Below, in pieces: positions 1 through 7,955 of a stretch of DNA of 64,000 bases (the stretch's first letter is position 1; each line of letters opens with the position of its first letter). The notes under the pieces were generated by a model. That model did not search any database and was not told the DNA's origin. It was given only the letters and a program-made list of their open reading frames with translations. The stretch lies in the NCBI RefSeq assembly GCF_000213055.1, contig NZ_CM001165.1:3025945-3089944 (forward strand), in the 5' to 3' direction. A program made the translations under genes and the position numbers. Source of the DNA: Streptomyces sp. Tu6071. GTDB taxonomy: Bacteria > Actinomycetota > Actinomycetes > Streptomycetales > Streptomycetaceae.

Positions 1-192
1 GTAGACCGTGATCTCGACCGGGATGACCCAGCCGCGCTGCGACTCGGTCGCGGCGTTGTAGGCCTTGCAGAACTCCATGATGTTGACGCCGTGCTGACCC
101 AGCGCGGGGCCGACCGGCGGGGCCGGGTTGGCGGCACCGGCCTGGATCTGGAGCTTGATCAGCCCCGTGACCTTCTTCTTCTTGGGAGGCAT
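1..192 (-). CDS. rplK: 50S ribosomal protein L11, 5' part (cut by window edge)
   Basis: The first 64 residues are present; the rest lies beyond the left edge. The start [19 protein letters not shown], the flexible segment [18 protein letters not shown] and the following [10 protein letters not shown] are the N-terminal domain of L11, the part that contacts the thiostrepton-binding GTPase-associated region of 23S rRNA. The ATG at 190-192 is preceded on the minus strand by GGAGAG. It lies downstream of nusG in the usual secE-nusG-rplK order. A strong inverted repeat between nusG and rplK suggests that rplK also has its own promoter. Confidence 0.97.
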
Positions 193-313
193 TGCTCTCT
201 CCGGGTCCTGGTGAGAAGTGTTCGGCCTGCGTCCGGGGCAACCGGTTTTACGCGGTTCGACCGGACGGAGGCATACCGCACAACGGTAACGGGTATCGCT
301 GTACGCTCAAAAA

Positions 314-366
314 CCGGCAGGTCACAGGGGGTGCCGGGTCTCCCCGTACCCCCTGTGACCTGCCGG
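314..366 (-). terminator. Long perfect hairpin between nusG and rplK
   Basis: A 19-bp perfect inverted repeat (314-332 and 348-366) with a 15-nt loop lies 46 bp downstream of the nusG stop and about 120 bp upstream of the rplK start. Stem core is CAGGTCACAGGGGGT. There is no clear T-tract, as is common for terminators in GC-rich actinobacteria. It would end or attenuate nusG transcription before rplK. Confidence 0.8.
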
Positions 367-411
367 AAGTCCGCGCGGCGCGGCACCCTTCGACCGAGGG
401 CGCCGCCCGGA

Positions 412-1329
412 TCAGTTCTTCTGGATCTGGTCGAAGCTCAGCTCGACCGGGGTCTCGCGACCGAAGATCTCCACGAGGCCCTTGACCTTCTTGGAGTCGG
501 CGTTGATCTCGTTGATCGTCGCCTGGAGGGTCGCGAAGGGGCCGTCCGTGACGGTGACCGAGTCGCCGACCTCGAAGTCGAGGACCTGGACCTCGACCTT
601 GCGCTGCGGCGCGGGCTTGCCCTCGGCCTCGGCGGCCTCGCGGGCCGCCTTCTCCTCCGCCTCGGGGGCGAGCATCTTGACGATCTCGTCGAGGGTCAGC
701 GGGTACGGGTCGTAGGCGTTGCCGACGAAGCCGGTGACGCCGGGGGTGTTGCGGACGACGCCCCAGGACTCGTTGGTGAGGTCCATGCGGACGAGGACGT
801 AACCGGGGAGCTTGTTCTGCCGGATCGTCTTGCGGTCGCCGTTCTTGATCTGGACGACCTCTTCCTGCGGCACCTCGGCCTGGAAGATGAACTCCTCGAC
901 GTTGAGCGAGACGGCGCGCTGCTCCAGGTTCGTCTTCACGCGGTTCTCGTAACCGGCGTAGGTGTGGATGACGTACCACTCGCCGGGCAGGGTGCGCAGT
1001 TCCTCGCGCAGGGCCGCGACGGGGTCGACGGCCTCTTCCTCTTCCTCGGCGGCTTCCTCGGCGGCCTCTTCGTCCGCGGCGTCCTCCGCCGCGTCCTCGG
1101 CGTCCTGCTCGGCTTCCTCGGCGGCGAGTCCGTCCGCGTCGGCCGCGGTCTCCTCCGCCTCAGCGGCTTCCTCGCCGACCGCGGCGGCCTCGGTCTCGGC
1201 CTGGGCTTCCGCAGCCGCGGCCTGCTCCGGCTCCACGGCGCCCTCGGCCTCGGCGCCGAGAACGTCCTCGGCGGAGGCCGGGCCCTCGTGCGCGGGCTGG
1301 TCGGCGCCGTTCAGGTTCGGGTCAGACAC
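412..1329 (-). CDS. nusG: Transcription termination/antitermination factor NusG
   Basis: 305 residues, much longer than the roughly 180 residues of E. coli NusG because of an acidic Ala/Glu-rich N-terminal extension (about residues 1-103), which is usual in actinobacteria. The NGN domain starts at [17 protein letters not shown] (about residue 117), and a KOW-type segment, [16 protein letters not shown], is near the C-terminus. NusG binds RNA polymerase and couples it to Rho or the ribosome. The GTG at 1327-1329 is chosen because AGGAAG lies upstream and the product starts with the typical VSDPNLN. An in-frame ATG at 1365 would add 12 unconvincing residues. Confidence 0.97.
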   Translation of the reverse strand: MSDPNLNGADQPAHEGPASAEDVLGAEAEGAVEPEQAAAAEAQAETEAAAVGEEAAEAEETAADADGLAAEEAEQDAEDAAEDAADEEAAEEAAEEEEEAVDPVAALREELRTLPGEWYVIHTYAGYENRVKTNLEQRAVSLNVEEFIFQAEVPQEEVVQIKNGDRKTIRQNKLPGYVLVRMDLTNESWGVVRNTPGVTGFVGNAYDPYPLTLDEIVKMLAPEAEEKAAREAAEAEGKPAPQRKVEVQVLDFEVGDSVTVTDGPFATLQATINEINADSKKVKGLVEIFGRETPVELSFDQIQKN

Positions 1330-1412
1330 GTCGCTGCTTCTTCCTGATACATAGGGGTGGAACACGCGAAAGGGGCGCCGAGTACGGCGCCCTTCGCATT
1401 GTGCATGCCGGC

Positions 1413-1691
1413 TCAGCCAAAAACGTACTTGGCGGCCTGCGAGAATCCGTAGTCGATCACGGTGACCAGGCCAATCATGATCACCACGAAGACGATGACG
1501 ACGGTCGTGTACGTCGAGAGCTGATTGCGCGTGGGCCAGACGACCTTGCGGAGCTCCGCGATGACCTGTCGGTAGAAGAGCGCGAGCCGGCCCAGGGGGC
1601 CCTTCTTGCCGCGCTTGCCGCCCTTCTTCTTGGGGCGGGGTGCCTCGTCCTGGGCATCAGGCGTATCGATGGAGCCCACGGCGTCCGTCAC
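1413..1691 (-). CDS. secE: Preprotein translocase subunit SecE
   Basis: 92 residues. After a basic N-terminal tail ([11 protein letters not shown]) comes the conserved amphipathic helix [17 protein letters not shown], then one membrane helix (about residues 62-82). This is the single-TM type of SecE, which clamps SecY in the membrane. The start is GTG at 1689-1691 with GAGGA upstream. It precedes nusG on the same strand with an 83-bp gap, as in the classic secE-nusG pair, and lies downstream of tRNA-Trp. Confidence 0.96.
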   Translation of the reverse strand: MTDAVGSIDTPDAQDEAPRPKKKGGKRGKKGPLGRLALFYRQVIAELRKVVWPTRNQLSTYTTVVIVFVVIMIGLVTVIDYGFSQAAKYVFG

Positions 1692-1801
1692 GTGTCCTCA
1701 CCTGAATTCCCGGTCGGGTGCCGTACCGCACCCAGGGGAGCCGCACGGCGGTGCAATAGCTGTACGTACACATGCGCACACATACCCGAAGGTGTGTGAA
1801 G

Positions 1802-1874
1802 CAGGGCCGGAGGGACTTGAACCCCCAACCGCTGGTTTTGGAGACCAGTGCTCTACCAATTGAGCTACGACCCT
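1802..1874 (-). tRNA. tRNA-Trp (anticodon CCA)
   Basis: A 73-nt cloverleaf. Acceptor AGGGTCG pairs with CGGCCCT, the discriminator is G, the anticodon loop is CTCCAAA with anticodon CCA, and the T-arm contains GTTCAAGTC. The 3' CCA is not encoded. It lies just upstream of secE on the same strand, a common arrangement. Confidence 0.97.
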
Positions 1875-2134
1875 TTGCCCGCCCCAACGTACCGCATCCG
1901 TCCGCCGACACTAAGTGCCTGCGCCGAACCGGTCCGCCGTGGGCCAACGAGGAGAGAGCATACGTGTTCCGGGCTCCCAGGTCGAACGCGTAGTTCCGCG
2001 AGCCCGGCCCGTCCGGCCCGCGCGCGGGCCGCGCCCCGTCCCCCGTACCGCCGCCGTCCCGCTCGCGCACCGGCCCCCGTCTCGATCCGCAAACCCCGGT
2101 GCCCGGGATGTTCCCGGTCTGAAACGATGGGGAC

Positions 2135-3361
2135 ATGAGCGCTGCAACCCCTCCCACCGAGCGCCGGGTATCCGCGCGCATCGCCGCCATCTCCGAGTCC
2201 GCGACCCTCGCCGTCGACGCCAAGGCCAAGGCCCTCAAGGCCGCCGGGCGTCCGGTGATCGGCTTCGGCGCGGGTGAACCCGACTTCCCCACGCCCGGAT
2301 ACATCGTCGACGCCGCCGTCGAGGCGTGCCGCGAACCGCGCAACCACCGCTACACGCCGGCCGGGGGGCTCCCCGAGCTGAAGGCCGCGATCGCCGCGAA
2401 GACGCTGCGCGACTCCGGCTACGAGATCGACGCCTCGCAGGTGCTCGTGACCAACGGCGGCAAGCAGGCCATCTATGAGGCGTTCGCCGCGATCCTCGAC
2501 CCGGGCGACGAGGTCATCGTCCCGGCCCCGTACTGGACCACGTACCCCGAGTCGATCCGGCTCGCGGGCGGCGTGCCGGTCGAGGTCGTCGCGGACGAGA
2601 CGACCGGCTACCGCGTCACGCTGGAGCAGCTGGAGGCGGCCCGCACCGAGCGCACCAAGGTGCTGCTCTTCGTCTCCCCCTCCAACCCGACGGGGGCCGT
2701 CTACCCGGAGGCCGAGGCCGAGGCGATCGGGCGCTGGGCCGTCGAGCACGGCCTGTGGGTGCTCACGGACGAGATCTACGAGCACCTCGTGTACGGGGAC
2801 GCGACGTTCACCTCGCTCCCGGCGATCGTGCCCGAGCTGCGCGACCGCTGCGTCGTGGTGAACGGCGTGGCGAAGACGTACGCGATGACCGGCTGGCGGG
2901 TGGGCTGGGTCATCGGCCCGAAGGACGTCATCAAGGCCGCGACGAACCTCCAGTCGCACGCGACCTCGAACGTCGGCAACGTCTCGCAGGCCGCCGCGCT
3001 GGCCGCCGTCTCCGGCAGCCTCGACGCGGTCGCCGAGATGCGCACGGCCTTCGACCGCCGCCGCCGCACGATCGTGCGGATGCTCAACGAGATCGAGGGC
3101 GTGCTCTGCCCCGAGCCCGAGGGCGCCTTCTACGCGTACCCCTCGGTCAAGGACCTGCTCGGCAAGGAGATCCGGGGCCGCCGTCCCGCCGACAGCGTCG
3201 AGCTGGCCGCGCTGATCCTCGACGAGGTCGAGGTCGCGGTCGTCCCGGGCGAAGCCTTCGGCACCCCCGGTTACCTGCGGCTCTCGTACGCGCTCGGGGA
3301 CGAGGACCTCATCGAGGGCGTCGGCCGGCTCCAGAAGCTCCTCGCGGAGGCGAAGGACTGA
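2135..3361 (+). CDS. aspC: Pyridoxal phosphate-dependent aspartate aminotransferase
   Basis: 408 residues, a class I (fold type I) aminotransferase of the Ib subgroup that interconverts aspartate/2-oxoglutarate and oxaloacetate/glutamate. Visible marks: [12 protein letters not shown] near the N-terminus, [34 protein letters not shown], and the PLP Schiff-base lysine in [17 protein letters not shown]. The ATG at 2135 gives a typical N-terminus. It is transcribed away from the tRNA-Trp/secE block, with a 260-bp divergent control region. A strong hairpin follows the stop. Confidence 0.95.
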   Translation: MSAATPPTERRVSARIAAISESATLAVDAKAKALKAAGRPVIGFGAGEPDFPTPGYIVDAAVEACREPRNHRYTPAGGLPELKAAIAAKTLRDSGYEIDASQVLVTNGGKQAIYEAFAAILDPGDEVIVPAPYWTTYPESIRLAGGVPVEVVADETTGYRVTLEQLEAARTERTKVLLFVSPSNPTGAVYPEAEAEAIGRWAVEHGLWVLTDEIYEHLVYGDATFTSLPAIVPELRDRCVVVNGVAKTYAMTGWRVGWVIGPKDVIKAATNLQSHATSNVGNVSQAAALAAVSGSLDAVAEMRTAFDRRRRTIVRMLNEIEGVLCPEPEGAFYAYPSVKDLLGKEIRGRRPADSVELAALILDEVEVAVVPGEAFGTPGYLRLSYALGDEDLIEGVGRLQKLLAEAKD

Positions 3362-3385
3362 CCGCGAGCGGTCGCACGGACCCGA

Positions 3386-3419
3386 GCGGGCCCCCACCCT
3401 TCACCGGGCGGGGGCCCGC
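3386..3419 (+). terminator. Rho-independent-type hairpin after aspC
   Basis: GCGGGCCCCC (3386-3395) pairs with GGGGGCCCGC (3410-3419) around a 14-nt loop, 25 bp after the aspC stop. No T-tract is seen. Confidence 0.75.
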
Positions 3420-3504
3420 CGCCGTATCCGGACGAGCGTTCGGGCAAGTGCTCGAAGGGGTAACCGGCTACCGGACAGCCGCCCTCGTGCGGCAGGATTC
3501 ATGA

Positions 3505-4608
3505 ATGGAGCGCATGCACGTGAACCCCCGCGCCGGGGTGGTCAGGGACGGGGCCAGAGACCTCACCGAACTGCCGAAGGCACATCTGCACCTGCATTTC
3601 ACCGGGTCGATGCGTTCCTCGACGCTGCTCGAACTCGCCGACAAGTACGGGGTACGGCTCCCCGACGCCCTCACCTCGGGCGAGCCGCCGCGGCTGCGCG
3701 CCACCGACGAGCGCGGCTGGTTCCGCTTCCAGCGCCTCTACGACGCCGCCCGCGCCTGCCTGCGCGCGCCCGAGGACATCCAGCGCCTCGTCCGCGAGGC
3801 GGCCGAGGAGGACGTGCGCGACGGCTCGGGGTGGCTGGAGATCCAGGTCGACCCGACCTCGTACGCGCCCGCGCTCGGCGGCCTGATCCCGGCCCTGGAG
3901 ATCATCCTCGACGCGGTCGCCTCGGCCTCGCGCGACACCGGGCTCGGGATGCGCGTCCTCGTCGCCGCGAACCGCATGAAGCACCCGCTCGACGCCCGCA
4001 CGCTCGCGCGCCTCGCGGTGCGCTTCGCCGATCAGGGCGTGGTCGGCTTCGGGCTCTCCAACGACGAGCGGCGCGGGATGGCGCGCGATTTCGACCGCGC
4101 CTTCGCGATCGCGCGCGAGGGCGGGCTCCTCGCGGCGCCGCACGGGGGCGAGCTGGCGGGCCCCTCCTCGGTACGGGACTGCCTCGACGACCTGCACGCC
4201 GCGCGCGTGGGGCACGGGGTGCGCGCGGCCGAGGACCCGGTCCTGCTGCGCCGCCTCGCCGACTCGGGCGTGACGTGCGAGGTGTGCCCGGCGTCGAACG
4301 TGGCGCTCGGCGTCTACCCGAAGCAGGCGGACGTCCCGCTGCGCACCCTCTTCGAGGCCGGGGTCCCGATGGCGCTCGGCGCCGACGACCCGCTCCTCTT
4401 CGGCGCGCGGCTCACGGCGCAGTACGAGATCGCCCGCCGCGACCACGGCTTCACGGACGCCGAACTGGCGGAGCTGGCCCGGCAGTCGGTACGGGGCTCG
4501 GCGGCGCCGGTGGACGTGCGCGAGAAGCTGCTGGCGCGGGTGGACGACTGGCTGGCGTACCAGGGCACGCCCGAGGTCCTGCCACGGACACGTTCTACGA
4601 CTGCTTGA
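3505..4608 (+). CDS. add: Adenosine deaminase
   Basis: 367 residues, metal-dependent hydrolase that deaminates adenosine/deoxyadenosine to inosine in purine salvage. The zinc and catalytic motifs are present in order: HLHLHFTGS (two His ligands), PHGGELAG (His and catalytic Glu), VGHGVRA, SNVALGVYP and LGADDPLLFG (the Asp pair). ELPKAHLHLH is the family signature start. ATG codons at 3505 and 3514 are both possible; 3505 is taken. The last 14 bp overlap the convergent gene at 4595-5317. Confidence 0.95.
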   Translation: MERMHVNPRAGVVRDGARDLTELPKAHLHLHFTGSMRSSTLLELADKYGVRLPDALTSGEPPRLRATDERGWFRFQRLYDAARACLRAPEDIQRLVREAAEEDVRDGSGWLEIQVDPTSYAPALGGLIPALEIILDAVASASRDTGLGMRVLVAANRMKHPLDARTLARLAVRFADQGVVGFGLSNDERRGMARDFDRAFAIAREGGLLAAPHGGELAGPSSVRDCLDDLHAARVGHGVRAAEDPVLLRRLADSGVTCEVCPASNVALGVYPKQADVPLRTLFEAGVPMALGADDPLLFGARLTAQYEIARRDHGFTDAELAELARQSVRGSAAPVDVREKLLARVDDWLAYQGTPEVLPRTRSTTA

Positions 4609-5317
4609 GTTGCTCCTGCCCGCGCGTGACGAGGGTGAGGGTCATCCCGGTCTCCGTGGTGACCATGTCGTTCGTACCGCTCGCGATGAGGGTGTCGTCG
4701 AGGAAGAAGGACGGTGTGCCCTGGATGCCGTCGCGCTCGTAGGCGGCCTCGGAAGCGGCGACGAAGTCCGCGTACCGCATCGTGCGGACCGCCTTGTCGA
4801 ACGCGGGGCCGCGCAGGCCCTTCACCTTCGAGGCGAGCGCGAGGAGCCGCTCGGTCGTGAAGCCGTCGACGCTCTCCGCGGGCTGGTGGGCGTAGAGGAC
4901 GTCGTGGTACGCGGCGAAGTGCCCCTCCTCCAGGGCGGCGCGCAGCGCGTTGACCGCGCGCTTGGAACCCCCGCCGCCGAGGCCGTCGTCGAGGAAGGAG
5001 GCGAGCGTGTAGTCGGTGCGCACGTATCCGTTCTCGGTGTTCTCGCGCAGCACCCGTGCCCCGCCCGAGTCCTCGAACTCCTTGCAGACGGGGCAGCGGG
5101 GGTCCTCGTAGACGTGCATCGTGCCCGCCGCCAGTTCCCGCCCGACGTGGATCGTGGTGCCGTCCGCGTCGAGCGTCTCGGTCAGGGGCCCGGCGGCCGG
5201 CCGCGCGCCGGGCTCGTCCTTCCCCGCCTCTGCGGCATCACCACAGGCGGCGGCGCCGCTCATCACAAGCACCGCACAGCAGACGGACAGCACAGCTCGC
5301 CACGGACGCAGCCGCAT
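4595..5317 (-). CDS. DsbA-like thioredoxin-fold exported protein
   Basis: 240 residues. The N-terminus (RLRPWRAVLSVCCAVLVMSG) is an export signal ending in GAAACGD, which could be a weak lipobox, so this may be a lipoprotein. The mature part carries the thioredoxin-fold start MHVYEDPRCPVCKEFE with a CPVC redox motif and, near the end, the cis-Pro segment IQGTPSFFLDD, as in DsbA/BdbD-type proteins (Thioredoxin_4). Likely role: thiol-disulfide exchange outside the membrane. It overlaps the 3' end of add tail to tail. Confidence 0.85.
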   Translation of the reverse strand: MRLRPWRAVLSVCCAVLVMSGAAACGDAAEAGKDEPGARPAAGPLTETLDADGTTIHVGRELAAGTMHVYEDPRCPVCKEFEDSGGARVLRENTENGYVRTDYTLASFLDDGLGGGGSKRAVNALRAALEEGHFAAYHDVLYAHQPAESVDGFTTERLLALASKVKGLRGPAFDKAVRTMRYADFVAASEAAYERDGIQGTPSFFLDDTLIASGTNDMVTTETGMTLTLVTRGQEQLKQS

Positions 5318-5381
5318 CAGGTTCCCCCCAAGGAACGCGCAGAAGCCCGGCCCCCCGGCCGCGCCCGGCGAGCCTAGAGGA

Positions 5382-6014
5382 TCACTCCTCCGCGTCCCGC
5401 GTCAGGCCCCCGAGCAGCGTCCCCACGATCGCCTCCGCGAACTCCTCGTCGCTGTCGGGAGCCCGCCCGGTCTCGGTGGCCTCGTGCGCGAAGGCGCGCT
5501 GGGCGCAGGCGCCGAGGAGCAGCGCGGCGGCGGCGCGCGGGTCGGCCCCGGCGGCGACGCGGCCCGCGTCGCGCTCCTCGCGCAGGTACTCCTCCAGGTG
5601 CCGCAGCGGTACGTGGGGGCCCGCGCCGAGTTCGCGCAGCGCCTCGAAGTGGCGTGCGCGCAGGGCCGGTTCGGCGTAGAGCGAGGCGGCGATCGGGAAG
5701 GTCTCGGCGTAGAAGGCGACCGCGCGGCGGCAGTAGGCGGCGAGTATCGCGGCGACGGTCTCGGGGCCCCCGGCGCGGGGCGGGTCGAGGCGCGGCAGCC
5801 GAGTGCGCAGGACCTCGACGAAGAGGTTCTCCTTGCTGCCGAAGTACTTGTAGAGCACGGCCTCGGAGCAGCGCGCGGTGCGCGCGATCTCCTTCGTCGT
5901 GGCTCCGACGAGCCCGGCCTCCCGCATCAGCCGGAGCGCCGCGTCGAGCACCCGGGTCCTGGCGGGCGCCATCGTGGCCTCGCCGAAGGGCCGGTGGTAC
6001 AGGTCCTCAGTCAT
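5382..6014 (-). CDS. TetR/AcrR family transcriptional regulator
   Basis: 210 residues. The N-terminal helix-turn-helix is clear: RTRVLDAALRLMREAGL, TTKEIARTARCSEAVLYKYF and GSKENLFVEVL. The C-terminal ligand domain is Ala/Arg-rich and not assignable. ATG 6012-6014 is chosen; an upstream in-frame ATG at 6092 would run the coding region through the operator. It is divergent from the NAD(P)-binding gene at 6120, with a perfect inverted repeat between them, so it probably represses that gene and itself. Confidence 0.88.
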   Translation of the reverse strand: MTEDLYHRPFGEATMAPARTRVLDAALRLMREAGLVGATTKEIARTARCSEAVLYKYFGSKENLFVEVLRTRLPRLDPPRAGGPETVAAILAAYCRRAVAFYAETFPIAASLYAEPALRARHFEALRELGAGPHVPLRHLEEYLREERDAGRVAAGADPRAAAALLLGACAQRAFAHEATETGRAPDSDEEFAEAIVGTLLGGLTRDAEE

Positions 6015-6080
6015 GCGTTCCCCTCCCGGACACTGGGCCCAAGTCCTTGACGTGCGGCCCGCGTTCTCCCCATTGTGGGG

Positions 6081-6096
6081 GTGAGTGAGCACTCAC
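6081..6096. promoter_or_regulatory. Probable TetR operator, copy 1
   Basis: GTGAGTGAGCACTCAC, two 7-bp arms with a 2-bp centre, extendable to 9-bp arms at 6079-6098. It sits in the 105-bp divergent space between the TetR gene (start 6014) and the oxidoreductase (start 6120). The same site recurs at 6801-6816. Confidence 0.8.
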
Positions 6097-6119
6097 CCAC
6101 CTGATCGAGGGGGAAGATC

Positions 6120-6758
6120 ATGAAGCTGACGGTATTCGGCGCGACCGGTGGAGTCGGCGGCGAGGCGGTGCGCCAGGCGCTCGCCGCGGGCCACGAGGTG
6201 ACGGCGGTCGTCCGCGATCCGGCGCGGCTCGACGCGCGGGGCACGGGGCTGGAGGTCGTACGGTCCGCGCTCGAATCGCCGGACGAGCTGGTCGCCGCGG
6301 TCGCCGGGCGCGACGCGGTGCTCTCGGGGCTCGGCGTGGCGAACAAGGCGCAGGCGCGTACGGGGCTCGCGGAGCGGCTGACGCGGACGGTCCTCGCGGC
6401 GCTGGCGGCGGCGGGGACGCGGCGCCTCGTGGTGGTGAGCGCGGCCCCGCTCGCGCCGCCCGCACCGGGCACGGGCCTCCTGGACCGGGCGATGCTGGGC
6501 GCGATCGACACGCTGCTGAAGCCGGTCTACGAGGACCTGCGCGCGATGGAGAGGCTCCTGCGCGAGAGCGACACCGCGTGGACCCCGGTCCGGCCGCCGC
6601 GCCTGACGAACGGCCCGCTCACGGGCACGTACCGCACCGCCGTCGACGCCAACCCCCCGAAGGGCCGCACCATCAGCCGCGCGGACGTCGCCCACGCGAT
6701 GCTCGGGGCGGCCGACGACCCGTCCCTCGCGGGCCACGCGCTGGGCGTGGCGTACTGA
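6120..6758 (+). CDS. NAD(P)-binding Rossmann protein (NmrA/atypical SDR type)
   Basis: 212 residues. The start MKLTVFGATGGVGGEAVRQ is the dinucleotide-binding GxxGxxG loop, followed by AGHEVTAVVRDPARL. There is no classical YxxxK catalytic pair, as in atypical SDRs that act as NAD(P)H-dependent reductases or redox sensors. The C-terminal SRADVAHAMLGAADD is typical of this group. GGGGGAAG precedes the ATG. It is controlled most likely by the divergent TetR; its substrate cannot be deduced. Confidence 0.85.
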   Translation: MKLTVFGATGGVGGEAVRQALAAGHEVTAVVRDPARLDARGTGLEVVRSALESPDELVAAVAGRDAVLSGLGVANKAQARTGLAERLTRTVLAALAAAGTRRLVVVSAAPLAPPAPGTGLLDRAMLGAIDTLLKPVYEDLRAMERLLRESDTAWTPVRPPRLTNGPLTGTYRTAVDANPPKGRTISRADVAHAMLGAADDPSLAGHALGVAY

Positions 6759-6800
6759 CCTCGCGCCGCGCGGGCGGCCGGGGCCGACGTGTACGGCGAG

Positions 6801-6822
6801 GTGAGTGAGCACTCACCCACCT
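6801..6822. promoter_or_regulatory. Probable TetR operator, copy 2
   Basis: These 22 bp are identical to 6081-6102, including the GTGAGTGAGCACTCAC palindrome at 6801-6816. The copy lies exactly 720 bp downstream of the first, in the short space between the oxidoreductase stop and the convergent murB stop, where no promoter is expected. Confidence 0.7.
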
Positions 6823-6833
6823 TGCCGTCCCGT

Positions 6834-7889
6834 CTACAGCCCCACGCCCACCATCACCGGCTCGTTGACCAGTTCCACGCCGAAGGTCTCGCGGACGCCC
6901 GCCACGACCTCGCGCGCGAGGGCGAGCAGGTCCTCGGTGCTCGCGGCGCCGCGGTTGGTCAGGGCGAGCGTGTGCTTCGTGGAGATACGGGCGGCGCCGC
7001 TCCCGTAGCCCTTCGTGAACCCGGCCTTGTCGATGAGCCAGGCGGCCGACGTCTTCGTGAGCCCTTCGCCCGCCGGGAAGGCGGGAGGCGTGACGTCCTC
7101 GCCGAGGCGGGCGTGCGCCTTGGCGAGGAAGGCGGCGAACTCGGCCTCGGTGAGCAGCGGGTTGGTGAAGAAGGAGCCCGCCGACCACGTGTCGTGGTCG
7201 GCGGGGTCGAGCACCATGCCCTTGCCCGCGCGCAGCTTCAGGACCGTGTCGCGCGCGGTCGCGAGCGGCACGCGCTCGCCGACCCCGACGCCGAGCGCCC
7301 GCGCCGTCTCCGCGTACCGCACGGGCGCCGAGAGCCCGTCGGCGTCCTCCAGCGCGAACCGCACCCGCAGCACGATCCACCGCTCGGGCTCCGCCTTGAA
7401 GCGGCTCCAGCGGTACGCGAAGCCGCACTCGGCGGCGGGGACGGTCACCGTCTCGCCGCTCGCGCGGTCGTAGGCGAGGACTTCGGTGACGGTCTGCGCG
7501 ACCTCCTGGCCGTACGCGCCGACGTTCTGGATCGGCGTGGCCCCCGCCGAGCCCGGGATGCCCGCGAGGCACTCGATCCCGGCGAGCCCGGCGGCGACGG
7601 AGGCGGCGACGGTCTCGCCCCAGGTCTCCCCGGCGGCGACTTCGAGCCGGGTGCCGTCCAGGGTGCGGCCGGTCGTCGCGATGCGCAGCGCGGTGCCGTC
7701 GAAGCCCTTGTCGCCGATGACGAGATTGCTGCCGCCGCCGATCACGAGCAGCGGTTCGCCCGCCGTGTCGGCGGCGCGGACGGTCTCGACGATCTCGGCG
7801 TCGGTGTGTGCCGTGACGAGGCGGCGCGCGGTGCCGCCGAGCCGGAGCGTGGTGAGCGGGGCGAGGGGAGCGTCGTGGAGTTCCTGCAC
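6834..7889 (-). CDS. murB: UDP-N-acetylenolpyruvoylglucosamine reductase
   Basis: 351 residues, the FAD/NADPH enzyme that makes UDP-N-acetylmuramate in peptidoglycan synthesis. Seen: APLTTLRLGG at the N-terminus, LVIGGGSNLVIGDKGF (FAD pyrophosphate binding), AGIPGSAGATPIQNVGAYGQE, AGSFFTNPLL, and SAAWLIDKAGFTKGY with a following KHTLALTNRG. The length fits the type I (E. coli-like) enzyme. ATG 7889. The 66-bp gap to the upstream MFS gene leaves room for its own promoter. Confidence 0.95.
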   Translation of the reverse strand: MQELHDAPLAPLTTLRLGGTARRLVTAHTDAEIVETVRAADTAGEPLLVIGGGSNLVIGDKGFDGTALRIATTGRTLDGTRLEVAAGETWGETVAASVAAGLAGIECLAGIPGSAGATPIQNVGAYGQEVAQTVTEVLAYDRASGETVTVPAAECGFAYRWSRFKAEPERWIVLRVRFALEDADGLSAPVRYAETARALGVGVGERVPLATARDTVLKLRAGKGMVLDPADHDTWSAGSFFTNPLLTEAEFAAFLAKAHARLGEDVTPPAFPAGEGLTKTSAAWLIDKAGFTKGYGSGAARISTKHTLALTNRGAASTEDLLALAREVVAGVRETFGVELVNEPVMVGVGL

Positions 7890-7955
7890 GGCTTCAGCGT
7901 ACGTGGAGCGGTGGCGGCGGGTGTCGCTCCACCTGCGGCCACCGGCCCGCGCGCC

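Noticed and set aside
91..1347. Long plus-strand frame opposite nusG
   Set aside because: Antisense shadow of the Ala/Glu-rich nusG extension; Leu/Val/Gly/Arg composition without motifs.
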